Assembly (NCBI RefSeq): GCF_013019105.1
Contig: NZ_BLTE01000005.1
Location: 145,318-209,317, forward strand
Reading direction: 5' to 3'
DNA: 64,000 nt
Origin: Fundidesulfovibrio magnetotacticus
GTDB lineage: Bacteria > Desulfobacterota > Desulfovibrionia > Desulfovibrionales > Desulfovibrionaceae
Part shown: positions 1-8,694 of the stretch, piece by piece
Position numbering within the stretch: the first letter of the stretch is position 1
How the letters are laid out: each line of letters opens with the position of its first letter
Made by a program: the position numbers and the translations under genes
Notes under the pieces: generated by a model
Seen by the model: the letters and a program-made list of their open reading frames with translations, nothing else
Databases searched by the model: none
Told to the model about the DNA's origin: nothing

Positions 1-2074
1 GGGCCGCACCGCCCCGGATGGAGTCCAGGGTGGCGCCCACTTCGTGGGTGGCCTGCATGGTCTTTTCGGCCAGCTTGCGCACCTCGTCGGCCACCACGGC
101 GAAGCCGCGCCCGGCGTCTCCGGCGCGTGCGGCCTCGATGGCGGCGTTGAGGGCCAGCAGGTTGGTCTGGTCGGCTATGTCTCCGATCACCTGGAGCACC
201 TTGCCCACGTTGTCGGCCTGCACGCCCAGTTCGCGCATCTTCTCCTGAAGGTCCAGCACCTGGGCCTGGGCAGCGGCGATGGCCTGCACGGCGGTCTGCA
301 CGAGGCCCGCGCCCTCCTGGGCCGCGCCCTTGGCGTCCTCGGCGCTTAGGGCGGCTTCGCCCGCCAGGTCGGCCATGTGGTGGGCCGAGTCGGTCATGGC
401 CGAGACCGCGCCCACGGTTTCGGTGGCGCGCGCGTTCTGGTGTGTCGCGCCTTCGGCGGCCTGGGCGATGCGCTCGGCCAGGCGGCGCATGGCCTGGTTC
501 AGTTCCCGGGCGATGTCCTGGGAGGACTCCACGGCCAGGGCCAGTGCGTCGTTGCGTTTCTGCAGTTCGGATTCGTGGCGCTTGATGTCCGTGATGTCGG
601 AGAGCACGCCCACCACGCCGAGGACGTTGCCGTCCAGGTCGTGCAGCAGGTCCGAGTCCACGAGGGCCACGCGGTGGTTGCCCTTGCGCGTGACGAACTC
701 GATCTCCGCCTTGTAGACGCAGACGTTGTTCTTCAGGCATTTGCTCATCACGGTTTCTTTGGTAGCGTCGTTGCGAACCAACTCGGCCACGGTGAGGCCC
801 AGCCAGTCCTCCGGCTCGCCCTGCACCTCGATGAAGTCGAGCAGTTCGCGGTTGGTGAAGGTGACCCGGGCCTCGTTGTCCGCGACCAGGAGCGGCACCT
901 TGAAGGATCTCTGGAGCCCCTGAGCGTAGCCCAGGCGACCGCGTTGCTCCTTGACCATCACGGCCAGGTCGTTCTCCAGTTCGGCCAGCTCCCCGGTGGC
1001 GCGGCCCTGGGGCCTGGCGTCCAGGTCGCCCTGGGCCACGCGGCGGGCGAAGGCGCGGATGGCGTCCAGCTGGCGCACGATGCCGCGCGAGATGAACGTG
1101 ACCAGAAGCCCCGCCACGGCCAGGGCCGAAAGAGAAAGGCCCAGGGCCCGCAGCTTGCGCGACTGGTAGTCGGCGATGCGCTTTTCGAGCAGCGCGTCCA
1201 ACTCGGCGGAGCACACGGTCCACAGCCGGATGCTCTCGGCCATGGCCCGCTCGCCCAGGGCGCGGATCTCGGCGGGCTTGGCGGGTTTGCCCTCCGAAAG
1301 GGCCTCCAGGGCCTGGGCCAGGGCCGAAGCGGCCTCGGAATAGGCCTTGAGGCGCGCGGGCACGGCGCGTTGGAGCGAATCGCTGCGGCCGTAGAAGTTC
1401 TCGTCCTCCTTGAGCGCCGTGTTCAGGCTGGCCTCGATGCGCTCCTGGTCTGCCTCGCGCAGCATGGCCGCCTGCACGGCCAGGAGCTTGCGCTCGGCCA
1501 GCCCCAACTCGGGAAGCGCAGCCAGCTCAGCCCCCTGGCGCACGGCCCTGGCGGTGCGGTCCAGGGTCTGGGGCAGGGCCAGAAGCACGGCGTCCATGAC
1601 GTAGTAGCTGTCCAGGTCCGGGTCGAGGATCAGGTTGGAGATGTCTCCCGCGTGGGCGATCATCACGCGCACGTCGGCCGTCAGGGCGTCCAGGGCCTCG
1701 GGTGCGGGCGTGTTGCCGCGCAGGGCGCGCCAGGCGGACTCCACCCTGGGCGGGGCCTGCTTTTCGCGGCCCCGCTTGGCCAGCTCCGCCGGGGTGAAGA
1801 GCAGGGCTTCGCCGTGCAGGGACATGGCCTTGCCCAGGTCCGCGAAGGCCTGGTCCACGGCGGCCGGTCTCGTCCCCCCGTCGGGCAGGCTTTCCAGCAG
1901 GCGGATCATGGGGCGCAGCACGGCGTTGCCCTTGATTTCCATGCTGGCGAAGTCGATGTCCTTGTCGAGACCGCGAACGGTGAAGAAGGTGAGCAGGGCT
2001 ATGGGCAAGGCGAACATCAGGCTGCTTCCGGCCAGCTTGACCGAAATGCGCGCTGCGGAGAAGGGGTACGGCAT
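1..2074 (-). CDS. Methyl-accepting chemotaxis protein with PAS domain (C-terminus cut by window edge)
   Basis: An inner-membrane chemoreceptor that would pass a sensed signal to CheA/CheW. The visible part is 691 codons. A first membrane segment lies at about residues 13-30, followed by a periplasmic region of roughly 275 residues. A second membrane segment at about 308-332 leads into a HAMP linker and a PAS domain at about 390-500. The signalling domain includes the near-invariant hairpin tip [20 protein letters not shown], followed by [13 protein letters not shown]. The reading frame runs off base 1, so the end of the signalling helix is missing. The chosen ATG follows a basic, hydrophobic-signal type N-terminus ([14 protein letters not shown]). 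It diverges from the metallopeptidase gene. The family call is certain; the ligand is unknown. Confidence 0.93.
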   Translation of the reverse strand, partial: MPYPFSAARISVKLAGSSLMFALPIALLTFFTVRGLDKDIDFASMEIKGNAVLRPMIRLLESLPDGGTRPAAVDQAFADLGKAMSLHGEALLFTPAELAKRGREKQAPPRVESAWRALRGNTPAPEALDALTADVRVMIAHAGDISNLILDPDLDSYYVMDAVLLALPQTLDRTARAVRQGAELAALPELGLAERKLLAVQAAMLREADQERIEASLNTALKEDENFYGRSDSLQRAVPARLKAYSEAASALAQALEALSEGKPAKPAEIRALGERAMAESIRLWTVCSAELDALLEKRIADYQSRKLRALGLSLSALAVAGLLVTFISRGIVRQLDAIRAFARRVAQGDLDARPQGRATGELAELENDLAVMVKEQRGRLGYAQGLQRSFKVPLLVADNEARVTFTNRELLDFIEVQGEPEDWLGLTVAELVRNDATKETVMSKCLKNNVCVYKAEIEFVTRKGNHRVALVDSDLLHDLDGNVLGVVGVLSDITDIKRHESELQKRNDALALAVESSQDIARELNQAMRRLAERIAQAAEGATHQNARATETVGAVSAMTDSAHHMADLAGEAALSAEDAKGAAQEGAGLVQTAVQAIAAAQAQVLDLQEKMRELGVQADNVGKVLQVIGDIADQTNLLALNAAIEAARAGDAGRGFAVVADEVRKLAEKTMQATHEVGATLDSIRGGAA

Positions 2075-2101
2075 GGGGGTACTCCGGGTGGGGCAAGAAT
2101 C

Positions 2102-2119
2102 ATTGACAATGCTGTCAAT
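2102..2119. promoter_or_regulatory. Perfect 7-4-7 inverted repeat in divergent intergenic region
   Basis: ATTGACA-ATGC-TGTCAAT lies between the chemoreceptor start and the metallopeptidase start. The arms contain TTGACA, so one arm could also serve as a -35 box on either strand, but no convincing -10 box follows at the right spacing. It looks like a binding site for a dimeric regulator. No regulator gene is adjacent to support a specific assignment. Confidence 0.4.
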
Positions 2120-2167
2120 TGGCTGTTTCAGCATACGGCAAGCCCCTTTTGACAGCAAGTCCAACAT

Positions 2168-2926
2168 ATGATCAGGAATCCCTCCGTGAACGCCTCCAGG
2201 ACAATCCCGCCTTCCGGGCTTCCGCCCCTGCCGGACTACCGCGTGCGCGTCTCGGCCCGGGCCAGGCAGGTGCGTCTGGTGGTCACCCCGCGCGACGGGC
2301 TGGTGGTGAGCGTGCCCGTGGGATTCGACGCCGCACTCGTGCCGGAGATCGTTGCGCAGCGGCTGGAGTGGGTGACGCGCACTCTCGAGCGGGTGGCGCT
2401 CCAGCGCGCGGAGGCCCTGCTGCCCCCGGCCGGGGTGTCGCTTCGCGCCGTGGGGCGCGAGCTGACCGTGCGCTACCGCCCGGGACCGGACGGGAGCGGC
2501 TCGGTGCGGGTGCGCGCCGCTGGGCCTGTCAGCCTGGAGGTTTCGGGCGCGCTTGCCGACCGCGAACTGGTGGCCCGCGCGCTCAGGACCTGGCTCAAAC
2601 GCGAGGCCGCCCGGGAGCTACCCCCGCGCCTGGACGCCCTCTCGGCCCGCCTGGACCTGCCCCACGCCGGGTGCGTGGTGCGCCTGCAGCGCTCCCGCTG
2701 GGGCAGCTGCTCGGCCAGGGGGACCATCTCGCTCAACGCCCGGCTCCTCTTCCTGCCACCGGAACTCTCCGACTACGTGCTGGCCCACGAACTGGCCCAC
2801 ACCCTGCACCTGGACCACTCCCCCGCCTACTGGCGCGCCCTGGAGGAGCGCCTGCCCGGCGCGCGCGGGCTCGACCGCCAACTGCGCCACGCCGGACGCT
2901 TCGTGCCCGCCTGGTCGCGCCCCTGA
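2168..2926 (+). CDS. YgjP-like (DUF45/M48-type) zinc metallopeptidase
   Basis: A 252-residue protein of the COG1451/YgjP family, predicted soluble zinc peptidases of unknown substrate. The C-terminal third carries the zinc site [16 protein letters not shown], in which HExxH supplies two ligands and the downstream His the third. It is preceded by the typical SRWGSCS and a hydrophobic strand ending in ELSDYVL. The N-terminal half is a poorly conserved beta-rich region. The ATG used here has no good ribosome site. A GTG six codons later (base 2186) has AGGAA seven bases upstream and may be the real start. It ends about 70 bases before glgB, possibly in one transcript. The family is clear; the biological role is not. 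Confidence 0.88.
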   Translation: MIRNPSVNASRTIPPSGLPPLPDYRVRVSARARQVRLVVTPRDGLVVSVPVGFDAALVPEIVAQRLEWVTRTLERVALQRAEALLPPAGVSLRAVGRELTVRYRPGPDGSGSVRVRAAGPVSLEVSGALADRELVARALRTWLKREAARELPPRLDALSARLDLPHAGCVVRLQRSRWGSCSARGTISLNARLLFLPPELSDYVLAHELAHTLHLDHSPAYWRALEERLPGARGLDRQLRHAGRFVPAWSRP

Positions 2927-2995
2927 GGCCGCCCCCTTTCCCTCCCCGTCCATTTGGCCTATGATCGGGCGATCGCCAGACACCCAGGAGCCCCC

Positions 2996-4909
2996 ATGAC
3001 CCCCAACGTCCTCCACGGCGTGAGCCTGCTGACCGACCACGACATCTACCTCTTCAAGGAGGGCACCCACTTCCGCCTTTACGAGAAGCTGGGCTCCCAC
3101 ACCATGACCGTGGACGGCATGGAGGGCACGCTCTTCGCCGTGTGGGCCCCCAACGCCCGCAAGGTCTCCGTGATCGGCGACTTCAACGGCTGGGACCGCA
3201 AGGCCCATCCCATGAGCGCCCGCCTGGACGGCTCCGGCATCTGGGAATGCTTCGCGCCCGGCGTGGGCCAGGGCACGGTGTACAAATACCACATCACCTC
3301 GCGCCATCACGGCCGCCACCTGGAAAAGGGCGACCCCTTCGCCTTCGCCTGGGAGGTGCCGCCGCGCTCGGCCTCGGTGGTCTGGAAGCTCGACCACCAG
3401 TGGAAGGACGCCGCCTGGATGGCCGGAAGGGCCGACGCCAGCTCCCTGGACGCGCCCATGTCCGTCTACGAGATGCACCTGGGCTCCTGGAAGCGCCATC
3501 CCGACACCTGGGACTCCCTCTCCTACCAGGAGATGGCCCGCCAGCTTCCGGGCTACCTCACGGACATGGGCTTCACCCACGTGGAGTTCCTGCCCGTGAT
3601 GGAGCACCCCTTCTACGCCTCCTGGGGCTACCAGACCCTGGGCTACTTCGCCCCCAGCAGCCGCTACGGCACGCCCCAGGACTTCATGGACCTGGTGGAC
3701 GCCCTCCACGCGGCGGGCATCGGCGTGATCCTGGACTGGGTGCCCTCCCACTTCCCCACCGACGGCCACGGCCTGGCCCTCTTCGACGGCACGCACCTCT
3801 ACGAGCACGAGGACCCGCGCCAGGGCTACCACCCCGACTGGAAGAGCGGCATCTTCAACTACGGCCGCCACGAGGTGCGCGCCTTCGTGATCTCCTCAGC
3901 CCTCTTCTGGCTCGACCGCTACCACGCCGACGGCCTGCGCGTGGACGCAGTGGCCTCCATGCTCTACCTCGACTACTCCCGCAAGGAGGGCGAGTGGGTG
4001 CCCAACTGCTTCGGCGGCAAGGAGAACCTGGAGGCCATCGACCTCTTGCGCCGCCTCAACGAGGCCGCCTACACGAGCTTCCCCGGCATCCAGACCATCG
4101 CGGAGGAATCCACCGACTGGCCCCTGGTCTCCCGCCCCCCCTACATCGGCGGCCTGGGCTTTGGCATGAAGTGGAACATGGGCTGGATGCACGACACCCT
4201 GAACTACTTCACCAAGGACCCGGTCTTCCGCAAATACCACCACGGCGCGCTCTCGTTCTCCATCTGGTACGCCTTCAACGAGAACTTCGTGCTGCCGCTC
4301 TCCCACGACGAGGTGGTGCACGGGAAGGGCTCGCTGTTGCGCAAGATGCCTGGCGACGACTGGCAGAAATTCGCGGGCCTGCGCCTGCTCTTCGGCTACA
4401 TGTGGACGCACCCGGGCAAGAAGCTCCTCTTCCAGGGCGGCGAGGTGGCCCAGTGGAGCGAGTGGAACCACGACGCCCAGGTGGACTGGGCGCTCCTGGG
4501 TGATCCCGCCCACGCCGGAATGCGCGACTGGATCAGGGACCTGAACGCCCTCTACCGGGAATGCCCGGCCCTGCACCAGACCGACTTCCACCACAAGGGC
4601 TTCGAATGGGTGGACTTCCACGACGCCGAGGCCAGCGTGCTGTCCTTCCTGCGCTTCGGCAAGGACCCCTCCGAGATGCTCCTGGCCTGCTTCAACTTCA
4701 CGCCCATCCCCCGCGAGGGCTACCGCGTGGGCGTGCCCCGGGGCGGGGTCTGGCGCGAGGTGCTCAACTCCGACTCGCGGCACTACTTCGGCTCCGGCAT
4801 GGGCAACGCCGGGGCCGTGACGGCCCAGGACGAGGAGAGCCACGCCCGGACGCACACGCTCACCCTCACCCTGCCGCCCCTTGGCGTGGTGGTCTTCCGT
4901 CCGGAGTAG
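2996..4909 (+). CDS. glgB: 1,4-alpha-glucan branching enzyme
   Basis: Forms alpha-1,6 branches in glycogen by moving segments of alpha-1,4 chains (GH13). The protein has 637 residues: an N-terminal carbohydrate-binding region (GTLFAVWAPNARKVSVIGDFNGW), then the (beta/alpha)8 barrel. All four GH13 motifs are present: DWVPSHF near residue 247, GLRVDAVASM with the nucleophile at D317, AEEST with the acid/base Glu near 370, and LSHDEVVHGKGS. The ATG was chosen because AGGAG sits five bases upstream; a TTG 14 codons earlier lacks such a site. A terminator follows about 110 bases downstream. The other glucan gene, malQ, lies 15 kb away, so glycogen genes are dispersed here. Confidence 0.97.
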   Translation: MTPNVLHGVSLLTDHDIYLFKEGTHFRLYEKLGSHTMTVDGMEGTLFAVWAPNARKVSVIGDFNGWDRKAHPMSARLDGSGIWECFAPGVGQGTVYKYHITSRHHGRHLEKGDPFAFAWEVPPRSASVVWKLDHQWKDAAWMAGRADASSLDAPMSVYEMHLGSWKRHPDTWDSLSYQEMARQLPGYLTDMGFTHVEFLPVMEHPFYASWGYQTLGYFAPSSRYGTPQDFMDLVDALHAAGIGVILDWVPSHFPTDGHGLALFDGTHLYEHEDPRQGYHPDWKSGIFNYGRHEVRAFVISSALFWLDRYHADGLRVDAVASMLYLDYSRKEGEWVPNCFGGKENLEAIDLLRRLNEAAYTSFPGIQTIAEESTDWPLVSRPPYIGGLGFGMKWNMGWMHDTLNYFTKDPVFRKYHHGALSFSIWYAFNENFVLPLSHDEVVHGKGSLLRKMPGDDWQKFAGLRLLFGYMWTHPGKKLLFQGGEVAQWSEWNHDAQVDWALLGDPAHAGMRDWIRDLNALYRECPALHQTDFHHKGFEWVDFHDAEASVLSFLRFGKDPSEMLLACFNFTPIPREGYRVGVPRGGVWREVLNSDSRHYFGSGMGNAGAVTAQDEESHARTHTLTLTLPPLGVVVFRPE

Positions 4910-5021
4910 GATGCGACAGGCGTCCGCCCTGCCCCACCGGGCCGCTGGCCGCACGAACCGGGAGGCGGCCCGCGTCGCCGACACCGGGGCCGGTCACCTG
5001 ATCGACCGGAAACGCACGCAA

Positions 5022-5060
5022 AACCGGCCCGGGGCTCCAAAGCCGCCGGGCCGGTTCTTT
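5022..5060 (+). terminator. Rho-independent terminator after glgB
   Basis: Eleven-base arms AACCGGCCCGG and CCGGGCCGGTT are separated by 13 bases and followed by CTTTT. The position 110 bases after the branching enzyme stop codon fits termination of that transcript. Confidence 0.75.
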
Positions 5061-5241
5061 TGCGTGGCGAGCCCCGCCCCTCGTGGGGGGGGGCCGTGCG
5101 GGCGCGGTATCACTCCGTGCGGGATGACCGCGCCACGCGAAGACCCCGCCCGAGTCGCTTCCTCACGCTTTGTCCGCACGGATGTTCAAAGCAAACGGCC
5201 AAAATCCTTTCATTGCTCAACATCGCGCCTCTCGTGTGGCA

Positions 5242-5305
5242 TGTCGAGAAACAAGAACCTGTTTTTCAAAATTCAAATCAATGGTTTTGTCTGCTTGTCT
5301 CGACA
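5242..5305. other. AT-rich stem-loop in convergent intergenic gap
   Basis: TGTCGAGA-AA-CAAG pairs with CTTG-TCTCGACA, twelve pairs with a two-base bulge. They enclose a 38-base AT-rich loop containing runs of T and A. The gap between the glgB terminator and the converging lipoprotein gene is otherwise without genes and is clearly less GC-rich than its surroundings. The structure could be part of a small RNA or an unusual terminator for the lipoprotein gene. No function is shown. Confidence 0.3.
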
Positions 5306-5334
5306 ACCCGCATGGACGGATTTGAGTCCCACCA

Positions 5335-5802
5335 TCAGTTGTTGATGCGCCAGGTGCCGTCCGCCTGACGGCAGGCCGTGCCGCGCACGGTCTCCTTGCG
5401 GCCGTCGATGATCACGGTCTGGGTGTATTCGCGGCAGGGCGCGCCCTGGTCGTAGTAGGTGCGCACGGGCTGCATGGTGGACTCGCGCCCGGTGTTGGGG
5501 TTGCGCCAGGTGGTGGCGCGGTAGTCGCGGTTGTTCTCCAGGGCGCTCGCGGCCTGGCGGCGGTCGTAGTCGTCCCAGACGCTGCCCAGGTAGCCGCCCA
5601 CCGCGCCGCCGATGATGGCCCCGGCCAGGGTGCCCATCACGCGTCCGGCCGGGTCGTTGCCGCCGATGGCCCCGCCCGCGATGGCCCCGCCCGCCGCGCC
5701 CGCCACGATGCCCACGTCGCGCTTGCGGATGGTCTGGTCGTCGGCGCAGGCAGAAAGGGCCAGCACCGTCAAAAGAGTCAGGGCGATTGCACGATATGTC
5801 AT
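5335..5802 (-). CDS. Glycine-zipper outer-membrane lipoprotein (17-kDa surface-antigen-like)
   Basis: A 155-residue exported lipoprotein. The first 19 residues form a signal peptide ending in lipobox LSAC, so C19 would be lipidated. Residues about 29-76 are a glycine zipper with GxxxG-type repeats (GAAGGAIAGGAIGG and GAIIGGAVGGYLG), as in the Rickettsia 17-kDa antigen/SlyB-like group that inserts in or lies against membranes. The C-terminal half is a small domain with REYTQTVIIDGRKE and GTACRQADGTWRI, typical of the surface-antigen family C-terminus. GAGGAG lies just upstream of the ATG. It is monocistronic and convergent with glgB. The role is probably envelope integrity, by family analogy only. 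Confidence 0.85.
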   Translation of the reverse strand: MTYRAIALTLLTVLALSACADDQTIRKRDVGIVAGAAGGAIAGGAIGGNDPAGRVMGTLAGAIIGGAVGGYLGSVWDDYDRRQAASALENNRDYRATTWRNPNTGRESTMQPVRTYYDQGAPCREYTQTVIIDGRKETVRGTACRQADGTWRINN

Positions 5803-5960
5803 GATTTTCTCCTCATGGCGCGAGTGGCGTGTTCCGCGCCCGGTTGTCCTTTCCCCGGCGCACCAGACGCGGCGCGCCTTGCCGGGTTCGTCCCCGCCGG
5901 GGCGGGAACACGGTTGCACAAACCCTGCCGGTCAGGGCCGCGTCGGTCCGGCCTTGCCGC

Positions 5961-6839
5961 TCAGGCCAGCACGCGCACGGCCCGCTTCTCCAGGAAGAGC
6001 GCCGGATTGTAGGAGAGCTTGGCCTTGCGCAGGCCCTCGTCTCCCAGATCCTGCTCGCGGTTCACGTGGGTGAAGCCCTGGCCCTGGTGCTCCAGGAACA
6101 TCTGGTTCACGGCCTGGTAGACGCCCTTGAAGCCGTTGCTCCCCTTCTCGAAATGGATCACCAGCATGGAGTCGTCCAGGGCCTCGGCCACGGTGTAGGC
6201 GATCATGCGCCCCTCCACGCGGACGGCCCCGCCCAGCAGGTTGGGCAGGCGGTCCCAGTCCTTCACCACCCGGGCGATGGCCCGGTTCTCGGCGGCCAGG
6301 GTGGCGTCGCACTCGGCCTCGCGCCAGACGCACCACTCCATCTGCATCTGGAGCACCTCCTCGATGCAGTCGGCCGTGAGGGGATGGTATTCGTAGGCGT
6401 AGTTCTTGGTGAACTGGTTGAGAAGGTTCTTCTTTTTATGGAAGCGGTTGCCCGAGAGGGCCGAGAGTTCCGAGACCAGATAGACGTAGTCCCAGTGCTC
6501 GCGGGCCTCGCTCACCTCCACGCGCCCGGGAAGGGCCTCGCTCCAGATGTCGGCCAGGCGCGCGGGCACGCGGATGAACGAACCGCCCCCGTTCAGGGTG
6601 GGGCAGCGCGACCAGTCCACGGTCTCCCACGGCCCCACGGGCGCCCAGTACACGGTCTCGGGCCTGGTCTGGCGCAGCCAGACGTGGGAGTCCCCGAAGC
6701 TCCACTCCAGGCCGTACTCCTCGCACCAGCCCCAGAGGTTGGCGAAGGAGTAGTCCGAGACCTTCTGGGGGCAGCGCGCCAGGCGCGCCAGGTATTCGTC
6801 GCGCCCGCCCAGCGCAAGGGGTTCAAAGGCTCTTTTCAC
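5961..6839 (-). CDS. DUF2156 (LPG-synthase C-terminal-like, GNAT-fold) protein
   Basis: A 292-residue cytosolic protein resembling the stand-alone DUF2156 family (COG4866), a double-GNAT fold related to the catalytic part of phosphatidylglycerol lysyltransferase. Typical features are the early YSFANLWGW, the central basic stretch NRFHKKKNLLNQF, the region GRMIAYTVAEAL in the position of the GNAT acetyl/aminoacyl donor fold, and FTHVNREQDLGDEGLRKAK near the end. No membrane segment is present, so it is not a full MprF flippase-synthase. It overlaps the end of the MATE exporter gene by 17 bases and is probably translated from the same mRNA. The substrate is unknown. Confidence 0.8.
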   Translation of the reverse strand: MKRAFEPLALGGRDEYLARLARCPQKVSDYSFANLWGWCEEYGLEWSFGDSHVWLRQTRPETVYWAPVGPWETVDWSRCPTLNGGGSFIRVPARLADIWSEALPGRVEVSEAREHWDYVYLVSELSALSGNRFHKKKNLLNQFTKNYAYEYHPLTADCIEEVLQMQMEWCVWREAECDATLAAENRAIARVVKDWDRLPNLLGGAVRVEGRMIAYTVAEALDDSMLVIHFEKGSNGFKGVYQAVNQMFLEHQGQGFTHVNREQDLGDEGLRKAKLSYNPALFLEKRAVRVLA

Positions 6840-8202
6840 GCTCCGTCCTTGGCTTGATCATGGAAAAACGCGCCCAGTCCCTGAAGCGGTACACCGCCAG
6901 CAGGGCCAGGGCCTGGAACACCTGGGAGACCAGCATGGAGAGCCACACGCCCTCCGCCGTGCCCCACGCCCGCCATCCCAGCCACCACGCCACGGGCAGG
7001 CGCACGCCCCAGATGGACGCCCCGAACACGATGAGATTGTACACCGTGGCCCCGGCCCCGGTCAAAGCGCCCGCCAGGATCATCCCGGTGCAGGTGAAGG
7101 GCACGGCCAGCAGGTTGTAAACCAGGTAGAGACGCGCCTCGGCCGCCACGCCCGCGTCCGGGGCGAAGACCGCCGAGATGGAGGGCAGGAAGGGCCACAG
7201 GCACAGGGCCATGAGGCTCATGGCCGCCACCCCCAGCCCCAGCACCCTAAAGCCCATGCGCCGGGCCTCGGCCGGGTTGCCCTGGCCCAGGGCGTGCCCC
7301 ACGAGGATGGAGGCCGACATGTTGAAGGCGAAGGCGGGCAGGAAGATGCCGGACTCCACGCGCGAACCCGCCGCGAAGGCCGCCAGGGCCTCCACGCCCC
7401 CCGAGGGCAGCCCGCCCGCGATGGCCAGGAGCACCGTGTACCCCGAATGCCACACCACCTGCATGAGCCCCGAAGGCCAGGCCACGCGGAAGACGTAGCG
7501 CCAGGCCACCCGCGTCCAGCGCCAGGGCGCGAGCATCGACCGCGAGAGGATGCCCGCGCGGCGCAGCCACACCAGGTTGCAGCACAGCCCCAGGGTCATG
7601 GAGCCCACCGTGGCCCAGGCCACTCCGGCAACGCCCAGGGCGGGCAGGCCCCACAGGCCCAGGCCCAGACCGTAGTCCAGCACGGCGTTGACCGCGCACC
7701 CCACGCCCACCGCCAGAAGCGGGGCCATGACGATCTTGTGGGAGCGCAACACCGCGTTGGACACCAGGAAAAGGTAGTTCACCGGCAGGAGCCAAAGGAA
7801 GATGCCCAGGATCTCCCGCGTGGGGGCCAGCATCTCCCCCGGCACGTTGAGGAGCTTCAGGAACGGACCCTCAAGGCCGAAGCCCGCCGCGAACACCGCC
7901 ACGCCCAGGCCCAGGCCCGAGAAGAGGCACAGCCCCGCGTAGCGTGCCGCGCGCAGCGCCCGCCCCGCCCCCAGGGACTGCGTGAGCGCCGCCACCGAGC
8001 CGTTGGACACCGCGATGGCCACCGTGAGGAAAAGAAACATCGCCTGGCTCACCAGGCCCATGGCCGCCTGGGCCTCGCGCCCGATGCGCGCGCACACGGC
8101 CACGTCCGCCACCCCGATAAGGAACTGGAAGACCATCATCAGGAGTTGCGGCCAGGTGAGCGCCCAGATGGAGCGGTAGGGCCTTGCGAGATCGACGTTC
8201 AC
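6823..8202 (-). CDS. MATE-family multidrug/toxin efflux transporter
   Basis: A 459-residue polytopic membrane protein with about twelve hydrophobic segments in two homologous halves, the usual length for a MATE antiporter (Na+ or H+ driven extrusion of cationic compounds). The N-terminus (SIWALTWPQLLMMVFQFLIG) and the glycine/asparagine-rich helix starts (GSVAALTQSLGAGRALRAARY, interrupted here by its natural loop) match the family. The two halves repeat the AQAxG/GHALGQGN-like motif (SILVGHALGQGNPAEARRMG). It starts divergently from the ModE-like regulator and overlaps the DUF2156 gene at its 3' end. The transported compound cannot be read from sequence. Confidence 0.9.
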   Translation of the reverse strand: MNVDLARPYRSIWALTWPQLLMMVFQFLIGVADVAVCARIGREAQAAMGLVSQAMFLFLTVAIAVSNGSVAALTQSLGAGRALRAARYAGLCLFSGLGLGVAVFAAGFGLEGPFLKLLNVPGEMLAPTREILGIFLWLLPVNYLFLVSNAVLRSHKIVMAPLLAVGVGCAVNAVLDYGLGLGLWGLPALGVAGVAWATVGSMTLGLCCNLVWLRRAGILSRSMLAPWRWTRVAWRYVFRVAWPSGLMQVVWHSGYTVLLAIAGGLPSGGVEALAAFAAGSRVESGIFLPAFAFNMSASILVGHALGQGNPAEARRMGFRVLGLGVAAMSLMALCLWPFLPSISAVFAPDAGVAAEARLYLVYNLLAVPFTCTGMILAGALTGAGATVYNLIVFGASIWGVRLPVAWWLGWRAWGTAEGVWLSMLVSQVFQALALLAVYRFRDWARFSMIKPRTEREKSL

Positions 8203-8266
8203 GGTCGAGCGGGGGTACGCCGCGCCGCGAAATCGGTCAACAGGGATTGCCCGGGGCCTTCAATTC

Positions 8267-8292
8267 TGTTAGCTGAAGCACACATATGTTAG
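8267..8292. promoter_or_regulatory. Direct repeat TGTTAG spaced 20 bases in a divergent control region
   Basis: TGTTAG occurs twice with start-to-start spacing of 20 bases, about two helical turns, just upstream of the ModE-like HTH gene and in the gap shared with the MATE exporter. This would suit binding of a dimer to one face of the DNA, possibly autoregulation by the neighbouring HTH protein. The repeat is short and may be chance. Confidence 0.25.
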
Positions 8293-8316
8293 AAACGGCA
8301 TAGAAGGGGACTGCTC

Positions 8317-8694
8317 ATGGACAAGGTGAATCCCACGCTGCGCCTGCACCTCTGGCTGGAAACCCCGGGGGGGATGCTCCTTGGCCTGGGGCGCGCGGAG
8401 CTGCTGCTGCGCATCCACGAGACGGGCTCGCTCAACCAGGCGGCCAAGGCCATGGGCATGTCCTACCGGGCGGCCTGGGGGCGGCTCAAGGCCACGGAGG
8501 AGATCGTGGGCGGAGGCCTGGTGGAGAAGACGCGCGGCCAGCGCGGCTTCGCCCTCTCGGAGTTGGGCCGCGAGCTGGCCCTGGCCTTCCAGCGCTGGCA
8601 CGCCGACGTGGAGGCCTACGCCCTGAAACGCGCGGAGGAGACCTTCCCCTGGCCGGTCAAGCCCTTCTCGGAGGTGGATCATGCTCATGGATAG
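8317..8694 (+). CDS. ModE-like winged helix-turn-helix regulator (DNA-binding domain only)
   Basis: A 125-residue protein matching the N-terminal DNA-binding domain of the molybdate regulator ModE. The HTH reads ELLLRIHETGSLNQAAKAMG followed by MSYRAAWGRLKATEEIVGGG, then a wing with KTRGQRGFALSELG. The molybdate-binding Mop/TOBE domains of full-length ModE are absent, so it either senses through a partner or is a simple repressor. AAGGGG precedes the ATG. The last 14 bases overlap the next gene, which encodes a molybdenum-linked protein, so the pair is translationally coupled. That context supports a role in molybdenum or molybdopterin control, but the effector is not shown. Confidence 0.85.
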   Translation: MDKVNPTLRLHLWLETPGGMLLGLGRAELLLRIHETGSLNQAAKAMGMSYRAAWGRLKATEEIVGGGLVEKTRGQRGFALSELGRELALAFQRWHADVEAYALKRAEETFPWPVKPFSEVDHAHG

